DNA of 64,000 nt, from NCBI GenBank assembly GCA_033344815.1, contig JAWPMR010000001.1:3086136-3150135 (forward strand). The letters run 5' to 3'. The translations under genes were made by a program, and so were the position numbers. Positions 34,073-43,447 of this stretch are shown piece after piece; position 1 is the first letter of the stretch; the number at the start of each line of letters is the position of its first letter. This DNA is from Paracoccaceae bacterium. GTDB taxonomy: Bacteria > Pseudomonadota > Alphaproteobacteria > Rhodobacterales > Rhodobacteraceae. The notes under the pieces were generated by a model. That model saw only the letters and a program-made list of their open reading frames with translations. It did no database searches and was not told the origin of the DNA.

Positions 34073-34726
34073 ATGGGCTTGCGCATCAACGACACTGTTC
34101 CGAATTTAAAGGTCGAAACGGATCAGGGAACCATAGAACTTCACGATTGGATCGGCGACAGCTGGGCGATTTTGTTTTCCCATCCAAAGGATTTTACGCC
34201 CGTCTGCACCACGGAGTTCGGTGCGGTTGCGCAATTAGCTGATGAATGGGCCAAGCGGGGCACAAAGGTGATTGGCGTTTCGGTTGATGGCGTGGAAGAT
34301 CATAAGAAATGGAAAGGTGACATTGAAACCTTCGGTGGCGCCAAGGCCGGTTTCCCCATCATTGCTGATGACGCGCTGGAGGTTTCCAAAGCTTTCGACA
34401 TGTTACCCGCTGAAGCCTATTTGCCCGATGGCCGCACGCCCGCGGACAGCGCGACGGTGCGTTCGGTCTTTATCATTGGGCCGGACAAGCAACTGAAATT
34501 GTCGATGACCTATCCGATGACGGTGGGGCGTAATTTTGCAGAAGTTCTGCGTGCGCTGGACGGTTTGCAGATGTCCACGGGCAAGGGTGTTGCAACGCCA
34601 GCCAACTGGAATGTGGGTGATGATGTGATCATTCCTGCGACGGTTTCTGACGAAGACGCCAAGGCAAAGTTTGGTGATTTCAAAAAGATACTGCCCTATC
34701 TGCGCACAACGAAAGCACCTGAATAG
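34073..34726 (+). CDS. 1-Cys peroxiredoxin (Prx6 type)
   Basis: 217-residue thiol peroxidase. The peroxidatic Cys45 sits in HPKDFTPVCTTEFG; it is the only cysteine in the protein, so no resolving cysteine exists and an outside reductant is needed. The C-terminal arm (TTPANW-like ATPANWNVGDDVIIPATVSDEDAKAKFG) is that of Prx6. GGAGGA lies four bases upstream of the ATG. An inverted repeat GCTAA / TTAGC just upstream might be regulatory but is short. A strong terminator follows the gene. Confidence 0.94.
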   Translation: MGLRINDTVPNLKVETDQGTIELHDWIGDSWAILFSHPKDFTPVCTTEFGAVAQLADEWAKRGTKVIGVSVDGVEDHKKWKGDIETFGGAKAGFPIIADDALEVSKAFDMLPAEAYLPDGRTPADSATVRSVFIIGPDKQLKLSMTYPMTVGRNFAEVLRALDGLQMSTGKGVATPANWNVGDDVIIPATVSDEDAKAKFGDFKKILPYLRTTKAPE

Positions 34727-34784
34727 GTTTGTTTCATCACCTGTAAGTTGGGTAGTTCAGACGGCCATGTCTGCTTAAAGCGCA

Positions 34785-34825
34785 TGCTTTTCCACGCGTT
34801 ACGTTCGTGTGGAAAAGCAATTTTT
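34785..34825 (+). terminator. Rho-independent terminator of the peroxiredoxin gene
   Basis: Fourteen-base stem TGCTTTTCCACGCG (34785-34798) / CGTGTGGAAAAGCA (34806-34819) with one G-U pair, seven-base loop, then A and five T (34821-34825). It lies between the peroxiredoxin stop and the convergent GDSL gene. Confidence 0.88.
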
Positions 34826-34832
34826 CTTTGTG

Positions 34833-36095
34833 CTAAGCTTGGCGTGCCGCCTTGCGCTTTGCCACGACGGCAAAGCCGCCAAGACCTAACAGGATGAGCG
34901 GCAAGCCTGCGGGCAAAGGCACCGGTGCAGGCAATTGTGCATCGAGCGATGCGATGACACGCCGACCAAATTCTTCCTGCACAAATCCAGCTGGATGAAC
35001 GCTGTCGCCAAAAAAGAAGTTTTCGGCGTTTTTAGGGTTCAACCCGATGATGTTGCCGTCAGGATCGGTTTCGTACACGCAACTGATGCCAGTGTCCGTG
35101 GTGAAAGAAGGTGTGCACGGTTCAAAAATGTTCTTCCCGTTGAGCAAGGAAGTCGCGGCGAAGTCCTCGAGGAACTCGTCCTGTTTGAAGATGCTGACGT
35201 GAAGGCTGTCATCCAGATCCGCAATCGCCATCTCAAGTGCTGCGTTGAACGCGAGTGATGCGGCACCCGCAAGTGTGTCGGGAAGAGCAGGATTAAGAGC
35301 GGAAGGTGCGAAAGTCAAAAAAGCCAATTGTGCTTCTGCCGCTGCGATTTGCGCAGCAAGTTCGGGCGAGGGCGTTGCACCGGGCGGTATGGATCCCTGC
35401 AATGCGGCCAATTGTTGTGTCGCAACCCCGATACCCCAGGGGCCAAAGGCGGGCGTCGAGCTGATATCGGGCAGATTCACAACCAGAAAATCGTCATATG
35501 CACTGTTGTTCGTGTTCAATTGGGTAATGCCGCCGACAATGCTGGCCACTGTGTTGTTGGCCAGAGTGTTGATGCCGGTTGTCAAACGTGCGGGGATGTC
35601 GCCCACATTTGTTGTGCTGACCGCATCTGCAAAAACGCCGGGCAATTGCTGGAAAATATCATTCGCGCCAAACAGGACGGACACGAGCGGATTGGTACCC
35701 GGATCGGGAACTGTGGCCGAAGCGATCTGCACCTGCCCATCAAATGTCGAAAGAGCCTGCAACTGTGCGAGCTGTGCGTCTTGCACGGGCGTACGAGGTG
35801 CCGGGAAAAACCCTTCGTAATTCGTGGTGTTGGTGCTGCCCGCAGTTGCGCCGCCAAGTGCATAATTGGCTGTCTGTTTGCCTGCTGCGGTGAAGACATC
35901 TGCGAGGTATTCCGTCCACACGCGTCCCGAAGAGAAACGACCGTCAAGGCTGGGGGGCGCCAGTTGTGGCAGCTTGTCGTCCTGGCTCAGGCTGTCGCCA
36001 AAGGCAAAATAACTTGTGTATGGGCTTGCCACCGGCCCGGCGGATGCAAATGACGCCATGCTGATGCTTATGGCCACGACTGCGGGTCTGATCAT
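34833..36095 (-). CDS. Secreted SGNH/GDSL esterase with VPLPA-CTERM sorting tail
   Basis: 420 residues: signal peptide (cleavage near ASFASA), block I FAFGDSLSQDD with the nucleophile Ser35, the oxyanion motif LFGANDIFQ, and block V FFGDSVHPAGF giving the catalytic Asp-His. The C-terminus is VPLPAGLPLILLGLGGFAVVAKRKAARQA: a VPLPA motif, a hydrophobic helix and a basic tail, i.e. a VPLPA-CTERM sorting signal as recognised by exosortase-like systems in Rhodobacterales. It probably hydrolyses a lipid or ester at the cell surface. No exosortase gene is in the window. Stand-alone, convergent with the peroxiredoxin gene. Confidence 0.88.
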   Translation of the reverse strand: MIRPAVVAISISMASFASAGPVASPYTSYFAFGDSLSQDDKLPQLAPPSLDGRFSSGRVWTEYLADVFTAAGKQTANYALGGATAGSTNTTNYEGFFPAPRTPVQDAQLAQLQALSTFDGQVQIASATVPDPGTNPLVSVLFGANDIFQQLPGVFADAVSTTNVGDIPARLTTGINTLANNTVASIVGGITQLNTNNSAYDDFLVVNLPDISSTPAFGPWGIGVATQQLAALQGSIPPGATPSPELAAQIAAAEAQLAFLTFAPSALNPALPDTLAGAASLAFNAALEMAIADLDDSLHVSIFKQDEFLEDFAATSLLNGKNIFEPCTPSFTTDTGISCVYETDPDGNIIGLNPKNAENFFFGDSVHPAGFVQEEFGRRVIASLDAQLPAPVPLPAGLPLILLGLGGFAVVAKRKAARQA

Positions 36096-36208
36096 GTGAT
36101 TATTCCTCCCTCAAAGAATCGGTTAACGATAGGCGCAACACGACACTCTTGCACGGGTTGACGTAAGGGAGCCGTAGTTTGACGTCACGTCGAGGGTGCT
36201 AAACACAC

Positions 36209-36239
36209 AAAAAGGGCCCCGATTTTTCAACCGAGGCCC
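36209..36239 (-). terminator. Terminator of pnp
   Basis: On the minus strand GGGCCTCG (36239-36232) pairs with CGGGGCCC (36221-36214) with one G-U pair, followed by five T (36213-36209). It begins 24 bases past the pnp stop. Confidence 0.85.
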
Positions 36240-36263
36240 ATATTTGGCAGATAGCGCAGCAGA

Positions 36264-38402
36264 TTATTCGCCTGCGGGCGCTTCTTCTTTTTTGACTTCT
36301 TCGCCCGTTTCCTGATCGACAACTTTCATCGACAGGCGGACTTTACCACGGTCGTCAAAGCCGAGAAGTTTCACTTTCACTTCCTGACCTTCTTTCAGAA
36401 CATCTGATGGATGGTTCAGGCGGCGGTTTTCGATCTGCGATACATGCACAAGGCCGTCGCGTTTCCCAAAGAAGTTCACGAAAGCACCAAAGTCGACGAT
36501 TTTCACGACGGTACCAGTGTAGACCATGCCTTCTTCTGGCTCGGCCACGATGGAGTGGATCATGTCGTAAGCTTTCTTGATCGAATCGCCATTCGGGGAT
36601 GCAATCTTGATGGTGCCTTCGTCGTTGATGTCGACCTTCGCGCCCGACACTTCCACGATCTCGCGGATGACTTTACCACCCGAACCGATCACTTCGCGGA
36701 TTTTATCCGTTGGGATCTGCATTGTTTCGATGCGTGGAGCGTGAACGGAGAATTCCTGAGCGCCAGTGATGGCTTTGGCCATCTCGCCCAGAATGTGGAT
36801 ACGGCCTGCTTTGGCCTGATCGAGCGCTTTCTCCATGATCTCTGGCGTGATGCCTGCGATCTTGATGTCCATCTGCAAGGAAGTGATCCCGGCTTCTGTC
36901 CCGGCCACTTTGAAATCCATATCCCCGAGGTGGTCTTCGTCACCCAGGATGTCGGACAGGATCGCATAGGAGCCGTCTTCTTCAAGGATCAGACCCATCG
37001 CAACACCGGCAACCGGCGCTTTCAAAGGCACACCTGCGTCCATCATGGACAAGGAACCGCCACAGACCGACGCCATCGAGCTTGAGCCGTTGGATTCAGT
37101 GATCTCGGAGACCACACGTACCGTGTAGGGGAAGTCGGTTGCCGCTGGCAGAACCGCCTGCAACGCGCGCCATGCCAGTTTACCGTGACCGATTTCACGA
37201 CGCCCGGGAGGGCCCACGCGACCCGCTTCACCAACCGAATAGGGTGGGAAGTTATAGTGCAGCAGGAAATTCGATTTGAAGTTACCATGCAGCGCGTCGA
37301 TGAATTGCTCATCATCGCCGGTTCCCAATGTGGTCACAACCAGACCTTGAGTCTCACCGCGTGTGAACAAGGCCGAACCGTGCGTCCGGGGCAAAAGACC
37401 CGTTTGCGAAACGATGTCACGGATTTCATCGGTTTGACGACCGTCAATCCGCTTGCCTGTTTTCACAACGTCGCCGCGCAGAATGGAGCCTTCAAGACCC
37501 TTCATTGCGGAACCGAGATTTGGATCTTCTTTCTGCTCATCGCTGAGAGCAGCCATAATGGTGTCACGCGCGGCGGAAACGGCCGTGGTGCGTTCCTGTT
37601 TGTCCGAAATCGCAAAAGCGGCGCGCATTTCTTTCTCACCAGCCGCTGCGACTGCTTTGGACAGGTCAGAGTAATCAGCAGGCTGGAAATCAAACGGCTC
37701 TTTGGCTGCATCTTCGGCCAGATCAATGATCAGGTCGATGACGGGTTGGATCTGCTCATGGGCAAACTTCACCGCGCCGAGCATCTCTGCCTCGGACAGT
37801 TCGTAGGCTTCGGATTCGACCATCATGACGGCTTCTTTTGTGCCGGCGACAACCAGATCAAGACGTTGATCCGGGTTCAGGCGCAGATCTTGCATGTCAT
37901 CCACGGTTGGGTTCAGGATGTATTCACCATCCTCAAAACCAACGCGGGCACCAGCGATCGGGCCACGGAATGGCGCGCCGGAAATGGTCAGCGCAGCAGA
38001 GGCCGCGATCATCGCGACCATGTCGGGATCGTTGACTAGGTCGTGGGAAAGAACGGTACACATCACCAAAACTTCGTTTTTGAAGCCGGGGACAAACAAC
38101 GGACGCAAGGGGCGGTCAATCAGACGTGCTGTCAGCGTTTCTTTTTCAGTCGGGCGCGCTTCGCGCTTGAAGAAACCACCGGGGACCTTGCCCGCCGCGT
38201 AGTATTTTTCTTGATAATGCACGGTCAGCGGAAAGAAATCCTGACCGGGTTTTTGTTTCTTGGCAAAGGTGACGTTTGCCATAACGCTGGTTTCGCCCAA
38301 CGTTGCAATCACCGAACCATCCGCCTGACGGGCCACTTTTCCTGTTTCCAGTGTCAGCGTCTCTTCGCCCCACTGTATGGATTTTTTCGTTTCGTTAAAC
38401 AT
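36264..38402 (-). CDS. pnp: Polyribonucleotide nucleotidyltransferase (PNPase)
   Basis: 712-residue phosphorolytic 3'-5' exoribonuclease, part of RNA decay with RNase E. Two RNase PH folds joined by a helical domain: first copy from [23 protein letters not shown]; second with [22 protein letters not shown] and catalytic-site [30 protein letters not shown]; then a KH domain ([20 protein letters not shown]) and an S1 domain ([22 protein letters not shown]). Its stop is followed by a terminator. rpsO is usually immediately upstream; here two membrane-protein genes intervene. Hairpins in its leader may matter for autoregulation. Confidence 0.97.
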   Translation of the reverse strand: MFNETKKSIQWGEETLTLETGKVARQADGSVIATLGETSVMANVTFAKKQKPGQDFFPLTVHYQEKYYAAGKVPGGFFKREARPTEKETLTARLIDRPLRPLFVPGFKNEVLVMCTVLSHDLVNDPDMVAMIAASAALTISGAPFRGPIAGARVGFEDGEYILNPTVDDMQDLRLNPDQRLDLVVAGTKEAVMMVESEAYELSEAEMLGAVKFAHEQIQPVIDLIIDLAEDAAKEPFDFQPADYSDLSKAVAAAGEKEMRAAFAISDKQERTTAVSAARDTIMAALSDEQKEDPNLGSAMKGLEGSILRGDVVKTGKRIDGRQTDEIRDIVSQTGLLPRTHGSALFTRGETQGLVVTTLGTGDDEQFIDALHGNFKSNFLLHYNFPPYSVGEAGRVGPPGRREIGHGKLAWRALQAVLPAATDFPYTVRVVSEITESNGSSSMASVCGGSLSMMDAGVPLKAPVAGVAMGLILEEDGSYAILSDILGDEDHLGDMDFKVAGTEAGITSLQMDIKIAGITPEIMEKALDQAKAGRIHILGEMAKAITGAQEFSVHAPRIETMQIPTDKIREVIGSGGKVIREIVEVSGAKVDINDEGTIKIASPNGDSIKKAYDMIHSIVAEPEEGMVYTGTVVKIVDFGAFVNFFGKRDGLVHVSQIENRRLNHPSDVLKEGQEVKVKLLGFDDRGKVRLSMKVVDQETGEEVKKEEAPAGE

Positions 38403-38418
38403 CTACGTTTCCTGTGTT

Positions 38419-38454
38419 GGCCCTTGGGCCATTGCATAGGGGGCGAATTCCCCC
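38419..38454 (-). promoter_or_regulatory. pnp leader hairpins
   Basis: Two short palindromes lie just upstream of the pnp start: GGCC-CTTG-GGCC (38419-38430) and a five-base G/C stem with loop AATTCG on the minus strand (38439-38454). The Shine-Dalgarno AGGA lies between them and the ATG. In E. coli a leader stem cut by RNase III mediates PNPase autocontrol; these may be an analogue, by inference only. Confidence 0.35.
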
Positions 38455-38689
38455 TGACCTCGGTATCTTATTTTGGCGGCGCTGAGGTCCGGGCGCCGGC
38501 TTTCAGATTGCGCGGTGTTACACGAGAATTGGCGTATTGAAAAGAGAGGCTTTAAAGGCTGTTCATGGTGTCAAATGCGGTCTTGTCGGGCATGATCAGA
38601 AAACAAGATGGATTGTTCCTGACCAGGGTATTGTCAGGGTGCATCGACAAGCCGCAAAATCGCGTGCGGTACATAATTGTAGAACCCCG

Positions 38690-39118
38690 CTAGAGGTTTT
38701 TTTCCTGCAAAATGCGCGAAAAAACCCCGACCAGGAACGCGGTTGTCATCCCGAACATGACCAGACCGGTTACTGAAATCATGGCTCCAAAAATGCGAAA
38801 AGCCGGCATCAGTACAACATCGCCGTATCCAAGGGCGGTGTACGTCACCAGTGTAAAATAGATGGGTTCTTCATAGCCCGGTAAGGCGCCCAGGAGCCAG
38901 AGCATGATGGCCCAGAGGTAGATTTGAATTGTATGGGAGCCCAGCAACACAATGAATAAGGCAGCGACAGCAAAAATCTGGTGTTTTGCCGACCGCTCTG
39001 AAGAAAAATGGCTGGACATATGTAACTTCAGGATAATCCGCGAAATGACAAATATATGAATAAAAGCGCAGAGAATCAGAATGAAACTGCCAAGAAATAT
39101 CTGGAAAAGAACGCTCAT
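38690..39118 (-). CDS. Two-transmembrane potassium channel family protein
   Basis: 142 residues with about three hydrophobic stretches (residues 6-30, 47-75, 108-135) and the selectivity filter YTALGYGDVV in the re-entrant pore loop, the K+ signature. This is a minimal pore without RCK or other gating domain, so gating would be membrane-intrinsic. The first helix precedes a short cytosolic basic segment (SSERSAKHQ). On the same strand between a LysE exporter and pnp, 71 and 287 bases away, so transcription units are unclear. Confidence 0.85.
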   Translation of the reverse strand: MSVLFQIFLGSFILILCAFIHIFVISRIILKLHMSSHFSSERSAKHQIFAVAALFIVLLGSHTIQIYLWAIMLWLLGALPGYEEPIYFTLVTYTALGYGDVVLMPAFRIFGAMISVTGLVMFGMTTAFLVGVFSRILQEKNL

Positions 39119-39189
39119 TTTGGTGTTGTCCGGCCGGTTGTAGGAATAAACTAACGTTTAGGCTTTGTGCTTGGCCAAGTGCAACCGAT

Positions 39190-39780
39190 TCAAACCTGCG
39201 AAAAAGCCGCAAGCGCGACAACGGACATCATGGAAAGCGCCATTGCGATGTTCACAGCACGTTGTGTTCGATGCGGCAAGTTCATGCGTTGCAAGGTAAT
39301 TCCGAGCGCGAGCCAGGCCAAGTGTATTGGTATCCAAATGGCATTTGCGATCACAAGTTTGATGGTGATTTCCAGCATCAGGTTTTCAGGCATGAAGCCA
39401 AAGCCGGAAAAAAGCGCTGTATTCACCGCATAGGCTTTGGGATTGATAAACTGGAGGGTGATACCGCCCAACAGGCCGGGGGGTGCCGCGCGCTCAATAA
39501 AGGCGATTTTACTGCCTGCAAAAGCGATGCGAAGCGCCAGATAGCTTAAATAGCCAATCGAGGCGATAAAGAGGACCAATCTCAGGCGCTCATCCGCCAG
39601 AAGCGCCGCAGTGAGGCCGCTTACCACTGCGAAGAGCACTATATTGGAGCCGATGAACAGCCCGGTCACATATCTGAGGCCCGCCTGTTTGCCAAACGCA
39701 GCACCTACACCAGCCGTGGACAAAACGCCTGGGCCAGGTGTGATGATCAGGAAGAAAACAGCAGCGGCGAAGGTTAGCAT
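39190..39780 (-). CDS. LysE/RhtB-family exporter
   Basis: 196-residue membrane protein with six hydrophobic segments; FFLIITPGPGVLSTAGVGAAFGKQAGL is the family N-terminus and FINPKAYAVNTALFSGF a second conserved part. Probably exports an amino acid or analogue. Its sequence differs clearly from the other LysE protein at 22.0 kb. It follows the rpsO terminator, so it likely has its own promoter. Confidence 0.9.
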   Translation of the reverse strand: MLTFAAAVFFLIITPGPGVLSTAGVGAAFGKQAGLRYVTGLFIGSNIVLFAVVSGLTAALLADERLRLVLFIASIGYLSYLALRIAFAGSKIAFIERAAPPGLLGGITLQFINPKAYAVNTALFSGFGFMPENLMLEITIKLVIANAIWIPIHLAWLALGITLQRMNLPHRTQRAVNIAMALSMMSVVALAAFSQV

Positions 39781-39833
39781 TTTGCGATCATATATCGGGC
39801 TATCCAGGAGCGTAAAGCCCCGTCAAAAAGGAG

Positions 39834-39863
39834 AAAAACCGCACTTGGAAAGGCGCGGTTTTT
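39834..39863 (-). terminator. Terminator of rpsO
   Basis: Symmetric stem AAAAACCGC (39834-39842) / GCGGTTTTT (39855-39863) with a 12-base loop; on the minus strand the stem ends in five T. It lies 82 bases after the rpsO stop and may also work in the other direction. Confidence 0.82.
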
Positions 39864-39944
39864 ACAATGTCACATGACAAAAAGTCAAATGTTGGGATCG
39901 GCATGCCATCGCAGTCGTCGATGGCCTCTCCGGGCGCGTTTGAC

Positions 39945-40214
39945 TTAGCGGCGCAGACCCAAACGTTTGATCAGGTCCTGATAGCGCGCTTCGTCTTTGG
40001 CTTTGGTGTAATCCAAAAGCTTACGACGTGTCGCCACCATTTTCAGCAAGCCACGGCGACCATGGTTGTCTTTTTTATGTGTTTTGAAGTGCTCTGTGAG
40101 CGTTGCGATGCGCGAGGAAAGGATAGCAACCTGAACTTCGGGCGAACCTGTGTCACCTTCTTTGGTTGCGAAATCTTTCATGACGCGTGCTTTTTCTTCA
40201 GCAGTAATCGACAT
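39945..40214 (-). CDS. rpsO: 30S ribosomal protein S15
   Basis: 89-residue ribosomal protein binding the central domain of 16S rRNA. The sequence is standard: [56 protein letters not shown], ending [19 protein letters not shown] is close upstream (AAAAGGAGACCCCGATG). Preceded by a decent promoter, followed by its own terminator, so it is transcribed apart from pnp. S15 represses its own translation in E. coli; the ~105-base leader here could serve similarly. Confidence 0.98.
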   Translation of the reverse strand: MSITAEEKARVMKDFATKEGDTGSPEVQVAILSSRIATLTEHFKTHKKDNHGRRGLLKMVATRRKLLDYTKAKDEARYQDLIKRLGLRR

Positions 40215-40325
40215 CGGGGTCTCCTTTTCAAAAGAGTTTCAGGAATGGCGCAGGCCGGGATGTCGTCCAGCTCAGGCCCATGGAGGGATCGTCAAGGCAC
40301 ATAAGAATCTCAACGATGATGCGGG

Positions 40326-40354
40326 CGTATAAGCAGCCCATGCAAAAATAGCAA
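40326..40354 (-). promoter_or_regulatory. Probable rpsO promoter
   Basis: On the minus strand TTGCTA (40354-40349) and TATACG (40331-40326) are separated by exactly 17 bases, each matching four of six consensus positions, placing the transcript start about 105 bases upstream of the rpsO ATG. Confidence 0.45.
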
Positions 40355-40401
40355 ACACTGAATCGCATCTCCCTAGGCAGGGTGCGATTAAAGAAAGCCT
40401 G

Positions 40402-40917
40402 TTATGTCTCAGCGGTCCACGGCTCAGGCATTTTGGCATAGGGCAAGTATAGCGGGTGGCGCGGATGTCCTTCTTTGGAAAGGCCCAAGTGGTGTAAAGG
40501 GATTCTTGCACCGCGCAACAGTGTTTCGACCTGCTTGCCTCGGGTCAGATGGGCGCCGTGCACGCCCCAAGCGACGATCACCTGATCCGCCCAAAGACCG
40601 GCCTGCACCAAGAAATCGTCGTTGTTCGGGCCCACCGGCGCCGGAGCACGGCGCATTTGATGCGGGTCGGTATCGCGCCAGGCGAAAATATTGGTCACCT
40701 GAAAGGCGCCAAACCCTAAATGTCGTGCACGGGCTTCGCACCGCGCAACGGTTGGATCGTTTTTGATTTCATCCGCTTTGGATGGGTTCAGCATCACGAA
40801 ATTTACACGCTTGGCCGCTTCGTCCCATATGCGCGTCAGGCTGTAGCGATAGTTTTCACAGTTTGAGTAGGCCGCCTCAGACCAGGTAGTATCGGATTGA
40901 TGAGTACGGATCAGCAT
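40402..40917 (-). CDS. DUF1643 family protein
   Basis: 171-residue soluble protein: RYSLTRIWDEAAKRVNFVMLNPSKADEIKNDPTVARCEARARHLGFG is the characteristic DUF1643 block, followed by FQVTNIFAWRDTDP and VIVAWGVHG. The family often occurs near phage-related or DNA-related genes, but its activity is unknown. The ATG at 40917 has GAGG five bases upstream; an ATG 39 bases earlier is in frame but less well placed. A terminator just upstream separates it from the preceding membrane protein gene. Confidence 0.85.
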   Translation of the reverse strand: MLIRTHQSDTTWSEAAYSNCENYRYSLTRIWDEAAKRVNFVMLNPSKADEIKNDPTVARCEARARHLGFGAFQVTNIFAWRDTDPHQMRRAPAPVGPNNDDFLVQAGLWADQVIVAWGVHGAHLTRGKQVETLLRGARIPLHHLGLSKEGHPRHPLYLPYAKMPEPWTAET

Positions 40918-40964
40918 GCCAGCCTCATGCCAGTGCGTCGGAGTATGAACAAGCAATCAGACGG

Positions 40965-40992
40965 AAAAAAGGCCGCTGGTTGCGCAGCGGCC
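40965..40992 (-). terminator. Terminator after the small membrane protein gene
   Basis: Perfect eight-base stem GGCCGCTG (minus strand 40992-40985) / CAGCGGCC (40978-40971), six-base loop, then six T (40970-40965). It lies 23 bases after the stop codon of the gene ending at 41016. Confidence 0.9.
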
Positions 40993-41015
40993 CTTTGACG
41001 TTTTCAGGGGTGTTC

Positions 41016-41504
41016 TTAGCCGACTGCTAACATCCGTTTACGTGGCAATTCGAAAGTTTCGCCGCGCAATTCCAGAACCGCCGCCGCGACCAATGCGTAA
41101 ACGATGTGCCCCCAGAGTGCGACCCAGGTGATGCCGGTGAAGCCCAGGAATGGTTTCATGCCAGCGACCAGATGCGCCATGCCGTAAAGTGCGAAGACCC
41201 AAAGGGCGATGCCGTAAACTGTGGCGGTGATGCTCCAATGCAGCTTTGGCAGCACTGCACGCTGGATTGGGCGGGCAATGGCATAATACCCGATGACGTA
41301 AAATATCAGACCAGTCAGCGTGTGCAGCAAGTGCGCGGCACCGGACGGCGCAGCGCCAAAGACTGACTTCAATGTGGCGCCTGCAAGCCCGACCGGGGCC
41401 AGTTTAGCATAGCCAAAGAGGGGGCTGAGTGCTTGTCCGAAAGCATCAAACGCGATGGTGGCAAAGGCGCCGGCGGTCAGTATCGTGAATATTGTACGTT
41501 GCAT
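41016..41504 (-). CDS. Small four-helix inner-membrane protein, unknown function
   Basis: 162 residues with four hydrophobic segments (about 4-22, 50-72, 85-108, 118-142) and several histidines at helix ends (AAHLLHTLTG, LHWSITATVYG, MAHLVAGMKPF, WGHIVYAL), which might bind haem or metal, though this is speculative. I do not recognise a named family. The ATG at 41504 is preferred because GGAG lies nine bases upstream and the hydrophobic N-terminus starts there. Own terminator downstream; no operon partner is evident. Confidence 0.75.
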   Translation of the reverse strand: MQRTIFTILTAGAFATIAFDAFGQALSPLFGYAKLAPVGLAGATLKSVFGAAPSGAAHLLHTLTGLIFYVIGYYAIARPIQRAVLPKLHWSITATVYGIALWVFALYGMAHLVAGMKPFLGFTGITWVALWGHIVYALVAAAVLELRGETFELPRKRMLAVG

Positions 41505-41691
41505 GTCAGTGTCTCCATGTTGGATCAGGTTTGTGCGTCTGACATCGATATGGCAGCCCAATTGCCCGTTGTGCAGGTGCCTCACACAAGGCTTACCGAA
41601 ATGCGGATTTTCGTAACAATTTCTGTAACAAATCGCTGGTATCGCTGACATCGACGAGAGGATTGCGACAGATTGAAATATTTGGAACCGA

Positions 41692-42603
41692 TCAGTTCTT
41701 AATGTTCAGAACCCGGGTCGGATGCAATTCACCTGATTTGTAGCGACCAATGGCGATCACCTGCCCGTCATAGGACGCCCAACACTCATCGCCGTACTCA
41801 ATACCCTGCGCGATCACCATGCCAGGATTGCCGTTGCGCAGGCGTGTTGCCCCCTCTTGGGTCGCTTTAACTTCTGGCAAAGCGATGAAAGCTTCCTCAA
41901 CCGGGCGCAGGTGGGTGTCGAGTTCTTCGCTGCGTGCCATCTCCTCGATTTGTGCCAGCATCAGGCCATGATCGGCCTCAAACGGACCGGACCAGATGCG
42001 ACGCAATTCGCGCACATGGCCATAACAGCCCAACGCGGTACCTAGATCACGCGCGATGGAGCGCACATAGCCACCCTTGCCACAGACCATTTCCAGCGTG
42101 ACGTGATCAACATCAGGGCGGTCGATCAGCAGCAGGCTGTCGACAAACAGCGGGCGTGCGGCAATATCCATGGTTTCGCCATCTCGAGCGCGTTTGTAAG
42201 CGCGTTCCCCGTCGATCTTCACGGCGGAAAACTGCGGCGGGACCTGTTCAATGTCACCGATGAAGGCGCTTAGGGCTTCTTTGATCTCATCATCACCAGG
42301 GCGCAAATCGCTGGTCGCAAGGATCTGACCTTCGGCATCGTCCGTATTCGTTGCCTGCCCCAGACGAACGGTGAATTCATATGCTTTCAGGGCGTCCGTC
42401 ACATAGGGAACTGTTTTGGTCGCCTCGCCCAAGGCCACAGCCAATACACCGGTTGCGTCAGGATCAAGGGTGCCCGCATGGCCAGCTTTTTTGGCATCAA
42501 GCGCCCAACGGACTTTGTTAACCACTGCTGTGGAGGTCAGTCCGGCAGGTTTGTCGACAATCATCCAGCCTGAAATCTCTCTGCCGTTGCGTCTGCGTCC
42601 CAT
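41692..42603 (-). CDS. truB: tRNA pseudouridine(55) synthase
   Basis: 303-residue enzyme making the universal pseudouridine in the tRNA T-loop. It has [22 protein letters not shown], the catalytic motif [13 protein letters not shown] with its aspartate, [21 protein letters not shown] and [14 protein letters not shown]. The start at 42603 ([12 protein letters not shown]) matches homologues and has GAGGA four bases upstream; an ATG 33 bases earlier is in frame. It follows the phosphodiester glycosidase gene and is part of the rbfA-truB-rpsO block. Confidence 0.95.
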   Translation of the reverse strand: MGRRRNGREISGWMIVDKPAGLTSTAVVNKVRWALDAKKAGHAGTLDPDATGVLAVALGEATKTVPYVTDALKAYEFTVRLGQATNTDDAEGQILATSDLRPGDDEIKEALSAFIGDIEQVPPQFSAVKIDGERAYKRARDGETMDIAARPLFVDSLLLIDRPDVDHVTLEMVCGKGGYVRSIARDLGTALGCYGHVRELRRIWSGPFEADHGLMLAQIEEMARSEELDTHLRPVEEAFIALPEVKATQEGATRLRNGNPGMVIAQGIEYGDECWASYDGQVIAIGRYKSGELHPTRVLNIKN

Positions 42604-42706
42604 GATGTCCTCGTGTTTCGGTGCGACGGGTGCCATATCGAGTCCACCTCAGCACCGCCAGTCTTTTTTACGGAAACCGTTTCAGGCGACGGCGCATATC
42701 CCGGGC

Positions 42707-43447
42707 TCAATCAGCCGGCGCAACGACGCCAACGATTGGACCAAGCCGGAAACCGAAATCATTCCGGTTCAGATCAGGTGCGTAAAGACGAGAGATATTG
42801 CCATCAAAGTAGAGGGCGTTCGGCGTTTTTAGAACATCGCGGAACAGGAGCCCGAAGTCGTAAAAATTCACAGGCTCATCGGAGATGGCAAAAAATACAC
42901 GCAGCCCATTATCCGATGTGCCCACACCATTGCGAATATACTTAGATGTCCCATCTTCCAAAAACCGGGGGTGCAACGCGCCATCGATGACGAGCATCGG
43001 GCCTGATTGGGTCGCGTCGTTGCATGGCGGAGCCTCGCGTACAAAGTCGGATGTCTCAAAGACGTCGGCGCGGTTCGAGCGGATGCAAAACACGCCGTTG
43101 GGCAGCAATCCGAAATTCCCCGGGCCTGCAGTCTCGATGACGCGCATGATTTCTTCGCCATCTTCCAGGTAATGCCCGACGGGCGCGCGGTCCTCATGGT
43201 ACATACCCGCGTTCATTGCGAAGCTGAGTTGCTTGCCTTCTGCCGCCAGATTGCGATCGATCGTAAAGAACTGTCCGAGCAGAGTGTCGTCATCGTCATA
43301 CAAGAACAGCTGTAAATCTTCTTGGGACGCATCCACTTCGCACACGGTATAAGGTGTGTCCGTATACTCCAGCGTCACACAATCCACGGCGGACGCACTC
43401 TGCGCCATACCCATAAGCAGTGCGGCCAGAGGGATCGCTCGCATCAT
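42707..43447 (-). CDS. Phosphodiester glycosidase family (NAGPA/DUF2233) exported protein
   Basis: 246 residues with a signal peptide ([20 protein letters not shown]). Conserved parts [54 protein letters not shown] and [15 protein letters not shown] match the DUF2233 fold, related to the mannose-6-phosphate uncovering enzyme. In bacteria it may cleave GlcNAc or other sugars from phosphodiester-linked glycans. Its start overlaps the rbfA stop by four bases (ATGA), coupling an envelope hydrolase to a ribosome-assembly gene. Confidence 0.85.
   Translation of the reverse strand: MMRAIPLAALLMGMAQSASAVDCVTLEYTDTPYTVCEVDASQEDLQLFLYDDDDTLLGQFFTIDRNLAAEGKQLSFAMNAGMYHEDRAPVGHYLEDGEEIMRVIETAGPGNFGLLPNGVFCIRSNRADVFETSDFVREAPPCNDATQSGPMLVIDGALHPRFLEDGTSKYIRNGVGTSDNGLRVFFAISDEPVNFYDFGLLFRDVLKTPNALYFDGNISRLYAPDLNRNDFGFRLGPIVGVVAPAD

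Noticed and set aside
37185-38039. 284-codon open frame opposite pnp
   Set aside because: Antisense shadow of a highly conserved gene with no recognisable motif.
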